From: Monocercomonoides exilis | Lineage: Eukaryota; Preaxostyla; Oxymonadida; Polymastigidae | DNA length: 64,000 bases | Reading direction: 5' to 3' | Assembly (NCBI GenBank): GCA_001643675.2 | Contig: LSRY02000030.1 | Location: 730,501 to 794,500, forward strand | In this document: in pieces, positions 34,843-44,817 of the stretch | Layout: the number at the start of each line of letters is the position of its first letter | How positions within the stretch are numbered: position 1 is the stretch's first letter | Notes under the pieces: model-generated | The model's database searches: none | Told to the model about the DNA's origin: nothing | The model's input: the letters and a program-made list of their open reading frames with translations, nothing else | Program-made: the position numbers and the translations under genes

Positions 34843-37800
34843 GTGTATTCTAATGTTTATCTTTCGACTGTAAATTTCGATCTGATAGGCTGTGGAAGTG
34901 TGGATGTTCCGTGCAAATCATTCGGAAAGGCAATAAATCAAAGAGATATGAATCTGACAGAATGGACAATTTATGCTGAAGATACTGCTGTAATCAATGA
35001 TCACTTTAATCTTTCAAATTGCTTTTTAAAGCCAAAGTTGCAAGAAAACAATAAAGATAGTGTCAGATTTTATCTTCAATCTCACACATCAACGGGAGAA
35101 GTTCCTTCAATGAGTAATGAAAGAAATCTTACATTTTTGGATATAGCCTTTCGAATAGAAGCTGTTGGAACAAATTCTATAAAAACAATTGTGATAAATT
35201 CTGGTGATTCACTTTCATTTGCTCATTGTTCTTTTGAAAATGTTGGAAATGAGGCAGATCAAAACGATTATTCTATAGTAATTATGAAGAAGGGAAAGCT
35301 TCAAATTGATGGTATTTCGATTCAAAACAACAAGAACAAAAAAGATGCTTTTGTAATTTCATTTGGATGCGAATCTGTTTTTAATAATTTGGAGATTATT
35401 TCAAGTTTTATCGATGAAGGAGGTGCTATTCGCATTGGTGCTGGTCAAGAATCGCTTAATAATGAGCAAATAATAATTACACATATACTTATCAATGGAT
35501 CAACTTTCAGATCGATTGAAAGAAGCAACAAAGGAGCAAGTGTTATCCAGTCTGAAAAGGAAGAAGAGCAAGTTGATTTAAACATAAATGATACTTCTCT
35601 TGAATCTTGTTCTGCTCCTTCTTCGACAAAAGGAGGCGCAGTGATGTTTTCATTGCATGAAGGAAGATCACTAAGGATCACTGACAGTACCTTTACGCAA
35701 TGCAATTGTAGTTACTCAAATGGAAGAGGAGGTGCATTGTTCATTTCAGCGAAATCTCACAAAGAGCTCGATTTTCTTTTAAATCATGTATCTTTTGCAT
35801 TTAATCTAGCGCATGTTGGCTGGAACGTATTTGTGGAATGTTATAACATATCCTCTCAGATCAATGAAACGCAATTTAAACTCGATTTCAGAACAATTCC
35901 ATCGCAGCTGCATTTGTTCTCTGGTTGTGATGCAACAGATCACACTGATGATACAGATCTGATGCAGTTTATTACGATCTATCAGGATTCCACCATCGTA
36001 GTATCAAATGCACCAAACAAATCTTCCACAAATTCGAGGCTATGTGGAAGTTACGAACAGCCTTGCATTTCTTTGGGTTATGCACTTGAACATTTGGTCC
36101 GCACATTCGAGAGCAGGCTAATGATTGACCAACAAACGTTCATTGAAAGCGAAATTGATTTGAAAAACCTTTCAATGCTTGCGCTTAGCACAGAACAAAG
36201 CAATGTGAGTTTTTCATCAGATCTTTCGAAGACTCGTGATTCACTTTTGAACACATTCTCAAGAGTTATTATTGAATCCATTTCATTTAAGTTTTCTCCT
36301 CAGACGCATTTAATGCATAACGCTATTTTCGATGCTGTGAATGGATCTTTGAAGATTTTGTCATCCACATTTGAATCTACGGATTTGACTTCTATTGCTT
36401 TTGCTTCGCAATTATTTCGAATATCTGCAGCATCATTAATTATGGAATTGGTCAGATACCAATCTTTATCGCTTCATTCTATTGTCAATTTTCAAGTTGA
36501 GAGTTCTTCATTAAGCATTTCGGACATTGTATTATCCTCGCTCATCTTATCGGATAATGCAATAAACTTTTTCAAAATATCTGAAAATACATTCGTCACC
36601 AATGTTAGAGTTTTTAACACCAGCCTGCTTGGAGGCTCAATCATTTATTTCCATTCTTCTGGTAATGCACATCTTGATGTTAGCAAACACACAAGAACAT
36701 CTTTTTCTCTTCTGAATTTTGCAAACATTTCATCAGCTGGTCCATCTAGCTGTGCTGTTTTTATCGAAAAGTTAACTGAAGCTCCTCTTGACATAATTAA
36801 TTGTTCTTTCAACAATTGTTCTACATCGAGTGAAAAAGGGAATACAATTTCAATTCATTCTTCAAAAGATATTATGTTCTCATCGTGCTCTATCAGCGGA
36901 AGCAATGACCTTCAAGAAAGGAATGAGAAAAATCATGAAACGAATGAAAAATTTGAAGAAATATGCAAATGGAGCGGATCTCTTGTGGATGCAGTGAACA
37001 GCTCAGTTGCATTGAAAGATACAACAATCGAAAATTCATCTACTGGAGGCATGACCATTTCTGGAGGGAATGTACTTGTTGAAAAAGGAGAATTTATTAA
37101 TAACAGCCCGTCGATAGAGAAGTATCCATCTGTTCGCAGAAACATCATCTGCTCAGATTCAGGAGAATTGAATGTTATCAGCTACAAAAATGGAGATGGA
37201 TTAATGAATGACACCTCATTTTGGATTCTGAATGAAGGATGCCAACTAAAAGGAATAATCAGCGATGTGTCTTCAGTTTTGTTTATTCCTTCTCTTCGTC
37301 ACGTAAACGCTGTTGAAGAAGACGATGTGTTGAAACTTAACTGCACGGGATCTCTTCTTTTGCCTTGCGGTCTATTTTTGCTCCTTGTAACGAAAGTGGA
37401 AGATCTTCATATTAAAGGAAACTACACTTTCGGAGATGAGGATTATGTTTCAGAAATGGAAGTTCATGCAAATATTCCATCCTCAGCAATTTCTTCTGCA
37501 CCTGCGGAAGCTGAAGTTTTAATATCAATTCTGTTTGGAAAAATAAATTCACCTTCATCAACTGACTCACTTATTTTGAAGAACAGAAGTGAGATTGATC
37601 CAAAAGGAGAAGAAAATATTGTTGAAAGTCGAAAAGAAGGAAAATCATCATGGTCTGCAATAATTGCGATAATATTCGTTATTTTGTTTTTAATTGTTCT
37701 TATTGTTGCTGTTCTAGCCGTTCGATGGAAGAAGACAAAGAATGAAAACAAAGATCTGAGAGAGATTGTGAATGATACAGTGAGGAAGGATCCGAAGGCA

Positions 37801-38571
37801 TTTGAGATGGTGACGATGGAGATGTCGCCAGAGGAGCAATGGAGGAGAGCAGAGAAAGAGGCAGAGAAGAAGAATGATGAGAGGATAAAGAAAAGAATAT
37901 ATGAGACGAATATGGAGCATTTTGAGTCATCAGAGCATCTTCTGTCTGAGAGTGGCTCAACCGAATACATTTTGGGGAGAGATTCAGACAAGATTCCAGA
38001 ATGGATGCTGGAGAAAGTTGATGAAGAAGAGACAAGGAAGAGAACACCATCTCCATCTGTCTCATCCACTTCAACAACTGATTCAGATTCAACATTTGTT
38101 CGAAGAGAAGATCTGTGCCCAACCACATCGTCCATGTCTAATCTGGTGGATGCAATGGCCTGTTCGTCTCCTCATGAGAAGCTGATTGTGGATCTGAGGG
38201 ATTCATTGTTCATGTTGCTTCATGGGCTGAATAAAACAAAGGAGATGGCAATTGGGACTCTGCAGGAGAGGGAGCAGACAGCTGCACAGATCCTGTTCTG
38301 GGTGGCCAATCTGGCACTCCATTCATTTGACGAGATGGAAAATGGATTATCTTCTCTTTCCACTCTGAGTCCTCACATTGTTCTGTTTTCAGAACACATG
38401 GTGATCTGCATTGTCATGCACTCTGATCTCCTTTCTTCTGATGATTCAGACTCATCATCCATCTCTTCATCAACTGTTGTGACATCTGCTAGTGATGATG
38501 ATGACAGTGATTCACTTCCCTCGTCTGCATTTGAGGATGAGAGCCTTTTCAAAAAAGAGTGCCTGAGGTAG
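34843..38571 (+). CDS. surface-protein copy A, intact 3' half: beta-helix repeats, TM segment, cytoplasmic tail
   Basis: An uninterrupted 1242-codon frame with no credible start codon of its own (it begins at GTG within a repeat), so it is the 3' remainder of copy A. Two module heads of the family (C-G-S-V-D-V-P-C and C-G-S-Y-E-Q-P-C) open repeats of about 390 residues rich in Asn, Ser and C-S-F/N-C turns. One membrane helix follows (about 37,650-37,720), then a basic stop-transfer and a cytoplasmic tail with Glu/Arg-rich helix, Thr-Pro-Ser stretch and a kinase-like segment lacking the HRD and DFG residues. The frame ends at TAG 38569-38571, inside the kinase motif R-[TAG]-M-A-P-E. Over the last 477 bases the sequence reads identical to copy B. 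It may be transcribed from an unknown start or be dead. Confidence 0.7.
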   Translation: MYSNVYLSTVNFDLIGCGSVDVPCKSFGKAINQRDMNLTEWTIYAEDTAVINDHFNLSNCFLKPKLQENNKDSVRFYLQSHTSTGEVPSMSNERNLTFLDIAFRIEAVGTNSIKTIVINSGDSLSFAHCSFENVGNEADQNDYSIVIMKKGKLQIDGISIQNNKNKKDAFVISFGCESVFNNLEIISSFIDEGGAIRIGAGQESLNNEQIIITHILINGSTFRSIERSNKGASVIQSEKEEEQVDLNINDTSLESCSAPSSTKGGAVMFSLHEGRSLRITDSTFTQCNCSYSNGRGGALFISAKSHKELDFLLNHVSFAFNLAHVGWNVFVECYNISSQINETQFKLDFRTIPSQLHLFSGCDATDHTDDTDLMQFITIYQDSTIVVSNAPNKSSTNSRLCGSYEQPCISLGYALEHLVRTFESRLMIDQQTFIESEIDLKNLSMLALSTEQSNVSFSSDLSKTRDSLLNTFSRVIIESISFKFSPQTHLMHNAIFDAVNGSLKILSSTFESTDLTSIAFASQLFRISAASLIMELVRYQSLSLHSIVNFQVESSSLSISDIVLSSLILSDNAINFFKISENTFVTNVRVFNTSLLGGSIIYFHSSGNAHLDVSKHTRTSFSLLNFANISSAGPSSCAVFIEKLTEAPLDIINCSFNNCSTSSEKGNTISIHSSKDIMFSSCSISGSNDLQERNEKNHETNEKFEEICKWSGSLVDAVNSSVALKDTTIENSSTGGMTISGGNVLVEKGEFINNSPSIEKYPSVRRNIICSDSGELNVISYKNGDGLMNDTSFWILNEGCQLKGIISDVSSVLFIPSLRHVNAVEEDDVLKLNCTGSLLLPCGLFLLLVTKVEDLHIKGNYTFGDEDYVSEMEVHANIPSSAISSAPAEAEVLISILFGKINSPSSTDSLILKNRSEIDPKGEENIVESRKEGKSSWSAIIAIIFVILFLIVLIVAVLAVRWKKTKNENKDLREIVNDTVRKDPKAFEMVTMEMSPEEQWRRAEKEAEKKNDERIKKRIYETNMEHFESSEHLLSESGSTEYILGRDSDKIPEWMLEKVDEEETRKRTPSPSVSSTSTTDSDSTFVRREDLCPTTSSMSNLVDAMACSSPHEKLIVDLRDSLFMLLHGLNKTKEMAIGTLQEREQTAAQILFWVANLALHSFDEMENGLSSLSTLSPHIVLFSEHMVICIVMHSDLLSSDDSDSSSISSSTVVTSASDDDDSDSLPSSAFEDESLFKKECLR

Positions 38572-38732
38572 ATGGCGCCAGAGCTGCTGATGAACAAGAA
38601 GATGGGAGCAACAAAGGAGTCAGTTGCTTTTTCGATTGGGATGATGTTGTGGGAATGCTTGACTCTTCAAATTCCGTTTGGGGAGTATGAAGGGGAGGTG
38701 GCAGGGCAGAAGATTGTGAATGGGGAGAGACC
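38095..38732 (+). repeat. 638-bp tract identical to 47796-48433 (inverted), copy A side
   Basis: Reading both strands side by side I find no difference over 638 bp. Immediately outside, synonymous and replacement differences are frequent at the 5' end and similarity falls to moderate at the 3' end. The sharp borders fit gene conversion between the two convergent copies. Confidence 0.85.
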
Positions 38733-38952
38733 ATGCTTGGAAACTTTTCATTTATCAACGTTCTTTGAGTTAGTAAAATCAAATTTATCAATAAATTCGG
38801 ATGAGAGAACTGGTTTAGGAAACATAAAACGAAAGTTAATTCAGCATTTCCCTGCAAACGTAGCTACATTTACAATATCTGATGCAGTTGATGTTTTTGA
38901 GAGTCGGAAGGAAATAAATTGTAGTCTTAATGAAGCATTAATTGAAAAATAG
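38572..38952 (+). pseudogene. kinase C-lobe after the in-frame TAG, copy A
   Basis: It continues in the same frame straight after TAG: M-A-P-E-L-L and a degenerate subdomain IX (S-V-A-F-S-I-G-M-M-L-W-E), then a C-lobe to a TAA-type end at 38,952 (127 residues). The first 54 residues are identical to copy B. The rest is clearly homologous yet diverged (H-F-P-A-N-V-A-T-F-T-I-S-D-A against H-F-P-K-D-A-V-I-M-T-V-S-D-A). It is expressed only if the TAG is read through or an internal start is used. Confidence 0.7.
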
Positions 38953-39582
38953 TTTATATGATTCCATTGCTTGAATTCGGATTTCAAATTTCAATAATAT
39001 TGAGTAAGAGAATTTTACAAACGAAACCAGTAATGAGATTTGTGAAAATGAGGATTACAGCTTATTTTTTTTTTTTAAAAAAAAAATGTCAAGTTTCTAT
39101 TTGTATTAATAATGAAAGAATTAAAATACTTTGAGCTTTTGTAAAGAAGAATCCAAGTTAAGTGATATTATTTTATAGATTTTTTTTGAATAATTTTATT
39201 ATTTAAATTTTCCATTTCACCTTTGTATATGTATTTATTATTCTATTCTCATATATTTCTTATCATTTTCCATCTTTCTTAATTAATGTGATTGTCCCAT
39301 TGTAAATATTTTTTCATTTTTATTTGCTTCAGAAATGTTTATTTCTGATATATTCTCAATTTTATGCAGAAGTGACAATCTGTTTCAAACGGTAATTATG
39401 TAATTTAAGTTTTGAAAAATTGCAGATGCGTTCTGTAATAATTGTGCTTGCATTCGCAGATAGCTATTTAACTTTTGGGCAGCAACAATTGCGAAATGCT
39501 TGCTTTTTCGCAACTTTCTATTTCCTTTATCGATCTTGTTTGGCAAGTTCTGATAGGGTCAATTATTTATCTATTTGTGACA
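38953..39582. other. intergenic stretch
   Basis: No gene seen. It includes a T-run/A-run palindrome near 39,065-39,087 that could form a hairpin. Confidence 0.5.
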
Positions 39583-40773
39583 ATGTTTAATCCAATTCAA
39601 AACTGTAATTCACTTTGTTGCAGTGATTCTCAGAAAGATGAGCTTGCTGATCAAATGGAATTGACGATATTCTTTTTTGATTGGTATGCCATATGTTTTG
39701 TAATTGTATTTGATTTGAATTATTTTGAAATATTAACGGATAATTTGATGTTGCATAGGGATGATACTCTTTTGGCCAGTAGCACAATTTTCAAAAAGCA
39801 TTATATTAATCAAGAATTTGTTGTTGATCAAGAATCGGAAAAAGAGTTTTGCTTACTCGATAATGAAGTTTCAGATATTTTATCTCGTTGCTTGCAGCAC
39901 ACTTCAAATGTTTTCATTGTTACCAACGCTGAGGTTTGTAATTACCAATTGATCTTATTTCTTCTGTTTTGACAACAAGTTTTGTTATTGCTGTATTGTT
40001 ATTTTAAGCAAGGCTGGGTTGAACTAAGTTCTTCTCGATTTCTGCCAAAAACTCATTCAATTTTGGACAAAATTACGATTGTGTCTGCACGTTCAACGTA
40101 TGAAGCTGTATTTCCAGGGCAACCGAACATGGTGCGTTTTTTGAGAAAAAAAATTGCTTTTTATATTCGAAATTTGAATTTTTCTTTGTGCTTTTTGCGA
40201 GTCTTAAGTAAAAAATTAATGTTTTTAAAATGAATAAAAAATTTGTTTATTGAATATGTTTTTTCTATACACTTTTTATTCTAATTTTTCATATTTTCTT
40301 CTTTTTAAGTGGAAACTTAATGTGTTTCGAGAGAAGATTGAGAAGACGGTTTCAGAAAATGATGATAGAGTGTCTCCCTGCTGCTCTTCTAGAACTGCAT
40401 TGTCTGATGCTCTTAATGACACTGCGGTTGGGTCATCGACAACTTTGTGCCATCCTTCAAGCTCTGCATCATCATCATCATCGACACAGCAAAATTCATC
40501 TGTTTTTTCATTTTCTAATTCCACAGCTTCATCATCATCATCATCTTCTTCTACTAATTCTTCTTCTCCCGCATCATCATCTCCATCTTCTCCGACAAAC
40601 CATATTTCATCGCCTTGTGCAATCAATGTGATTAGCTTCGGAGATTCTGAATGCGAAAGAGAAGCTTTACAGTCTGTTAGACAGCTGTGCTCTCCAAATG
40701 CAAAGTGTGACTGGTTTTCTTTTCTTTTCTTTTCTTTTCTTTTATTTCATTTAATTTTTAATTTTTAATTTTT

Positions 40774-40812
<39 letters not shown>

Positions 40813-42367
40813 CATTTATTTGCATTTTATTATTATTATCATTTCCTCTTGAAATATCATTCTAAATATTCTCTTCAAAAACAACCTCAGATTCAAGTCA
40901 ATCAAGTTCATCCCGACTCCAACACTGAAGGAGATCAAGAAGCAGCTGGAGGTTGTGTCTTCTTCTTTGCACTCCATCGTCACACACCCAGACTCACTCG
41001 ATTTGGCCCTTGTTTCCTGGAAGGAGGTGGACGACGAGGCGAAAGAAGAAAGCGCCCTGTCAAATGGATGCTTTGAAGGAGAAGCAGCATCCAGTGAGCT
41101 TGACGAGGTGCCTGCTTCTGCTTCTGCTTCTGCTTCTTCTGCTCCTTCAACAGCATCTTCATTGACACATTCCTCTGTCTTTTCTGCTCCACCGCCTCCT
41201 CCTCCACCACCACCTCCTCCTCCTCTTTCATCATCATCTTCTTCCATTTCTTCTTCTTCTCCTCCTCCTCCTTCCTCTTCTTCTTTGCTCTCCACTACAC
41301 GAACATCCTCTCAATCTTCTGCATTTGGAAATAACATCAGCAGCAAAAACAGCAAGAAAAGCAGTGTCGAATGTGCTGTTGGAGATGAAAACAGAAGCGA
41401 ACAAAGAGAAAAACAAGAAATGATTAGAAATCCAAAAGATGGCTTGATGTCGAGTGCAGGAGAAAGCAAAAGCAGAAGAGAACTGGAGGAGAAGATGAGG
41501 AAGAAGGAAGAAAGAGAGATCGAAGAAGCGAAAGAGGAGATGGAGCATGAGCAGCTTGTGGAAAGCCAGAGAAGAAAGGCAAAAGCCCTCTCAAACACGA
41601 AAGTTGAGAAAAGAATTGAGCGTGCTGAGATTCCATCAGAGGAGAACGAAGAGTTTTCAGACGAAGATGTCTCGAAGTATCTGCAGGATAAGACAGCTGA
41701 CTTTTCACAAGCTGATTCGTCTTCTTCATTGTCTCCTTCTCCTTCTCCTTCTCCTTCTTCTTCTTCTTCTTCAGCTCCCAATATGTTTTCCCCTTTCTCC
41801 TCAGTTTTCCGAAGCGCTTCTTCTTCTTATTCTTCTTCAACTTCAACAATATCATCCATATCTCAGCCTCCTTATTCACTGCCCACTCAATCTGATGCAC
41901 AGCCCCATTCTATTCATCTTCCTCCTCCACCATCTTCAATTGCAGCATCATCTTTATCATCCATCACCACCACCCCTTCCTCTTCATCATCTTCTTCCTC
42001 TTCCTCTTCCTCTTCCTCTTTCTCCTCCGAAAAGCAGCAGACATCCAAATTGTCTACGCCGAAGCTCCCTATTGTGAGAGAGAACGAGGCGAATGCAATA
42101 CTCAAAGAAGATGGAATCGAAGATGGAGAAGGAGAAAACGAAAGAATGACAGAAATTATTAAGCAAGCAAAACAGTTGGAATCGGAGAAATTTTCCAAGA
42201 AAAAAACATCCTCCTCTTCTTCCTCTTCTTCATCATCATTCTCGCCTTCTCCGTCTTCATCATCCACATCAAATTCGTCGTCGTCTTCTTCTTCAAATAT
42301 GTCGCTTCCGCAGTCATCTTCTTCTCTGATTCAGTCTCTTGTCGGTCCACATGCCTCTGGCCATTGA
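39583..42367 (+). CDS. HAD-superfamily protein with very long Ser/Pro/Glu-rich tail, five exons
   Basis: Exons 39583-39683, 39759-39933, 40009-40131, 40310-40704 and 40891-42367 give 756 residues with all phases closed. Introns are 75, 75, 178 and 186 bp; the last contains a TTTTC repeat and a 30-bp T run. The first 290 residues are an HAD-type fold: F-F-D-W-D-D-T (nucleophile Asp about residue 33), V-T-N-A-E-Q-G-W-V-E, a Ser-rich insertion of about 80 residues, then S-F-G-D-S-E-C-E as the metal-binding motif. The combination T-N-A-E-x-G-W-V-E with W-K belongs to an uncharacterised eukaryotic HAD family, as I recall it. Substrate unknown. The remaining 450 residues are low complexity with poly-Pro, poly-Ser and one Glu/Arg-rich coiled-coil-like stretch. 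The start Met was chosen as the first ATG giving the full strand before the nucleophile. Confidence 0.82.
40717..40805. repeat. (TTTTC)n repeat followed by 30-bp poly(T), within an intron
   Basis: It lies wholly inside the fourth intron of the HAD gene. The T run is 40776-40805. Confidence 0.9.
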
Positions 42368-42935
42368 TTGGGTCATCTTTTCATGCACGCTATATTTTTC
42401 TAGTTTTTTTTAAACTTGCACATTTTTACTTTATAATTTTTTTTGGCTTGATTTTGTTCTCTTTTATTATCTTGAATTTTTGTGTTGCTCTAACAGCAAA
42501 TTTGATGGTTTTATTAGAATGGTTGCTTGTACACTTTTCTTTTTGTCACGTCAAGCTTTTGAGAAATATGTATGCTACTTATTGGAAATTTAAAAATGGA
42601 ATCTTTTGATTTTTAATTCATACTTCGCTGAATCTTTTCTTATCTTATCTTTTCTTTTTGAATTGTGTTCAACACCGTCAAAAATTAAGAAAAATACAAT
42701 ATATATATTTCAAAAAAATCTCCACATTTTTGAACAATAGAATAGTACTGTTTGTGATTCTCTTTTGTTTTTTTTTCTTTATACAATTAATCATTTGTAA
42801 ATATACACCAAAAATTACTCGAAATGATAATCTTTGCAATCAAATTATTAATTTTGAATACGAATTAATAGTTTTTTCATTCAAAATAAAAAATTTGCAT
42901 TCATTTTAATCATTTTTGCATTCGAAATGAAAATA
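42368..42935. other. intergenic stretch
   Basis: 3' flank of the HAD gene. T-rich, no gene seen. Confidence 0.5.
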
Positions 42936-43935
42936 GGGTGATTTATAAACCCGAACATTTTTATAAACCCGGCTATTTTTTTTGTTCGTTGAAACAGAAT
43001 AAATACAACATAAAAATACAAAAAGCAAACTTCTATATGTTTATTTTACTATTTGATGGTAGAACAAAATTTTTTTTGTTTCAGTTTTAGTTTTTGATGA
43101 AGATCAAAGGAATTTTTAATTTATTTTTTATCATTTGTTTTGCTCGTTTTTAAGCAACTCTCTTTCTTTGTTTGTTTTCAATTAAAAGTTCAAGAAATAT
43201 ACATAACGAAGTTTTATAATTCCAAATGTTCTATGTTTTTATCTTTTTTTTCGAATGTTTTTCACATTTCATCATTTTTGACAAAAAATATGTAAAAATG
43301 AAAATTATCAGTTGTACAATATTTTTGGCATATTAAAAATAATATGCATGAAAAGAAATAGGTTTGCATAAAGTATTTACCATGTTGAAATGTTGAAAAA
43401 TGTTGTTGCTCATGAAGCACACATCAATTTTCGAAAATGACAAATATGCTTATTTTGTTTTCAATTAAATTTAAAATGACTTATAATGAAGAATTCCAAT
43501 GCATTTTTATCTTATTAACATATTATTGTTACACATAAATCTTGACATCAAATAAAAGTTCAGAAATTTTCATATTTTCATATTTTTTGTCAAAAATGAT
43601 GAAATGTGAAAAACATTCGAAAAAAAAGATAAAAACATAGAACATTTGGAATTATAAAACTTCGTTATGTATATTTCTTGAACTTTTAATTGAAAACAAA
43701 CAAAGAAAGAGAGTTGCTTAAAAACGAGCAAAACAAATGATAAAAAATAAATTAAAAATTCCTTTGATCTTCATCAAAAACTAAAACTGAAACAAAAAAA
43801 ATTTTGTTCTACCATCAAATAGTAAAATAAACATATAGAAGTTTGCTTTTTGTATTTTTATGTTGTATTTATTCTGTTTCAACGAACAAAAAAAATAGCC
43901 GGGTTTATAAAAATGTTCGGGTTTATAAATCACCC
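42936..43935. mobile_element. 1000-bp fold-back element with 357-bp inverted arms
   Basis: Arms 42936-43292 and 43579-43935 read as exact reverse complements over 357 bp and flank a 286-bp A/T-rich loop with no frame. The termini are GGGTGATTTATAAACCCG, with TTTATAAACCCG repeated again 23 bp further in. The left flank is TA and the right flank AA, so a TA target duplication is possible but not intact. It encodes no protein. Arm identity points to recent insertion or arm-to-arm conversion. The terminal GGG...CCC resembles the neighbouring pogo-like element, so a non-autonomous Tc1/mariner derivative is plausible. Confidence 0.85.
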
Positions 43936-44433
43936 AATTTGTGTATTTTCTGAGAAAATTGATGAATATGTTTTTTTGATCGGCAAATTGTTTTGGCTAT
44001 AGAATAATTCATGAAGTGGCATTCATAAATTGAGATGCAAAATGATTCCATTATCTCACGAGCAACAAAAAGAAATCATCGTATAAAATTAAATGTTTTA
44101 TAGGGTTATAATTTTATCTCGACCTTTTTTTTTTATCTTGACCTTTTTTTTTTAATTAATCATTAACTTTTCCCACAATTTCATATTTTTAAAGAATTTT
44201 AAGTATATATATGAATTCAACAGATAAAAATAAATACATTTTGAAACAAACCCAATTTCGCATGGGGGGGAGATGGGGGGGTTTAGCCCCTTCATTGAAC
44301 TTCTGTGTGGAATTGGAGGGTTACATGGGGCATAAAACCTTTTGTTTGTTTAAAATGTTATTTTTCGATTTTTTTTCATTTCATCTCTATTAAAATAAAA
44401 AATTATTATGATCATAAAAATATTATTAAAAAA

Positions 44434-44769
44434 ATGAAAATATCAACAGAAATAAAATTAAAAGAAGGAAAGAAAAAACTGCATCGTGCAATGTCATCAC
44501 TCAAGTATAGAAAATACAACAGTCGGCTTGAGCGAATGGCTCGCATCGTTGTTGATGGAGTTGTTCGTATAACTGATGCTATCAATTCTAAGGAATTTAG
44601 TCGCACTGGAATAAAAAATGCAGTTAGAGCGCTGAGAAAAGGAAGGCTTGTTGGAAAAGTTGGCAGACCTGCAGCAGTGGTGGGCGAAAAGGAACAAAGA
44701 GTAATGGATATTATTCACATTGAAGCAAAGTCTGGAACATGTTTAACTTTAAAAAAAACAAGAGAATTG
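44434..44769 (+). CDS. transposase N-terminal part (helix-turn-helix region)
   Basis: 112 codons from ATG. Basic, with G-R-P-A-A-V-V-G-E-K-E and a following helix as in the DNA-binding region of pogo/Tigger transposases. It ends at a good donor (TTG|GTTTAT). The next transposase block, beginning with Glu at 44818, continues the family alignment directly. The 48 bp between would be an intron, but it ends in CATATG rather than CATAG. Confidence 0.7.
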
Positions 44770-44817
44770 GTTTATTTAATTTTTATTTAAATGTTTTAAT
44801 CATTTGTTTTTCATATG

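Noticed and set aside
38569-38571. Genome-wide TAG reassignment
   Set aside because: The 7TM, kinesin, PH-domain and acidic-protein genes end properly at TAG, and other genes use TAA or TGA.
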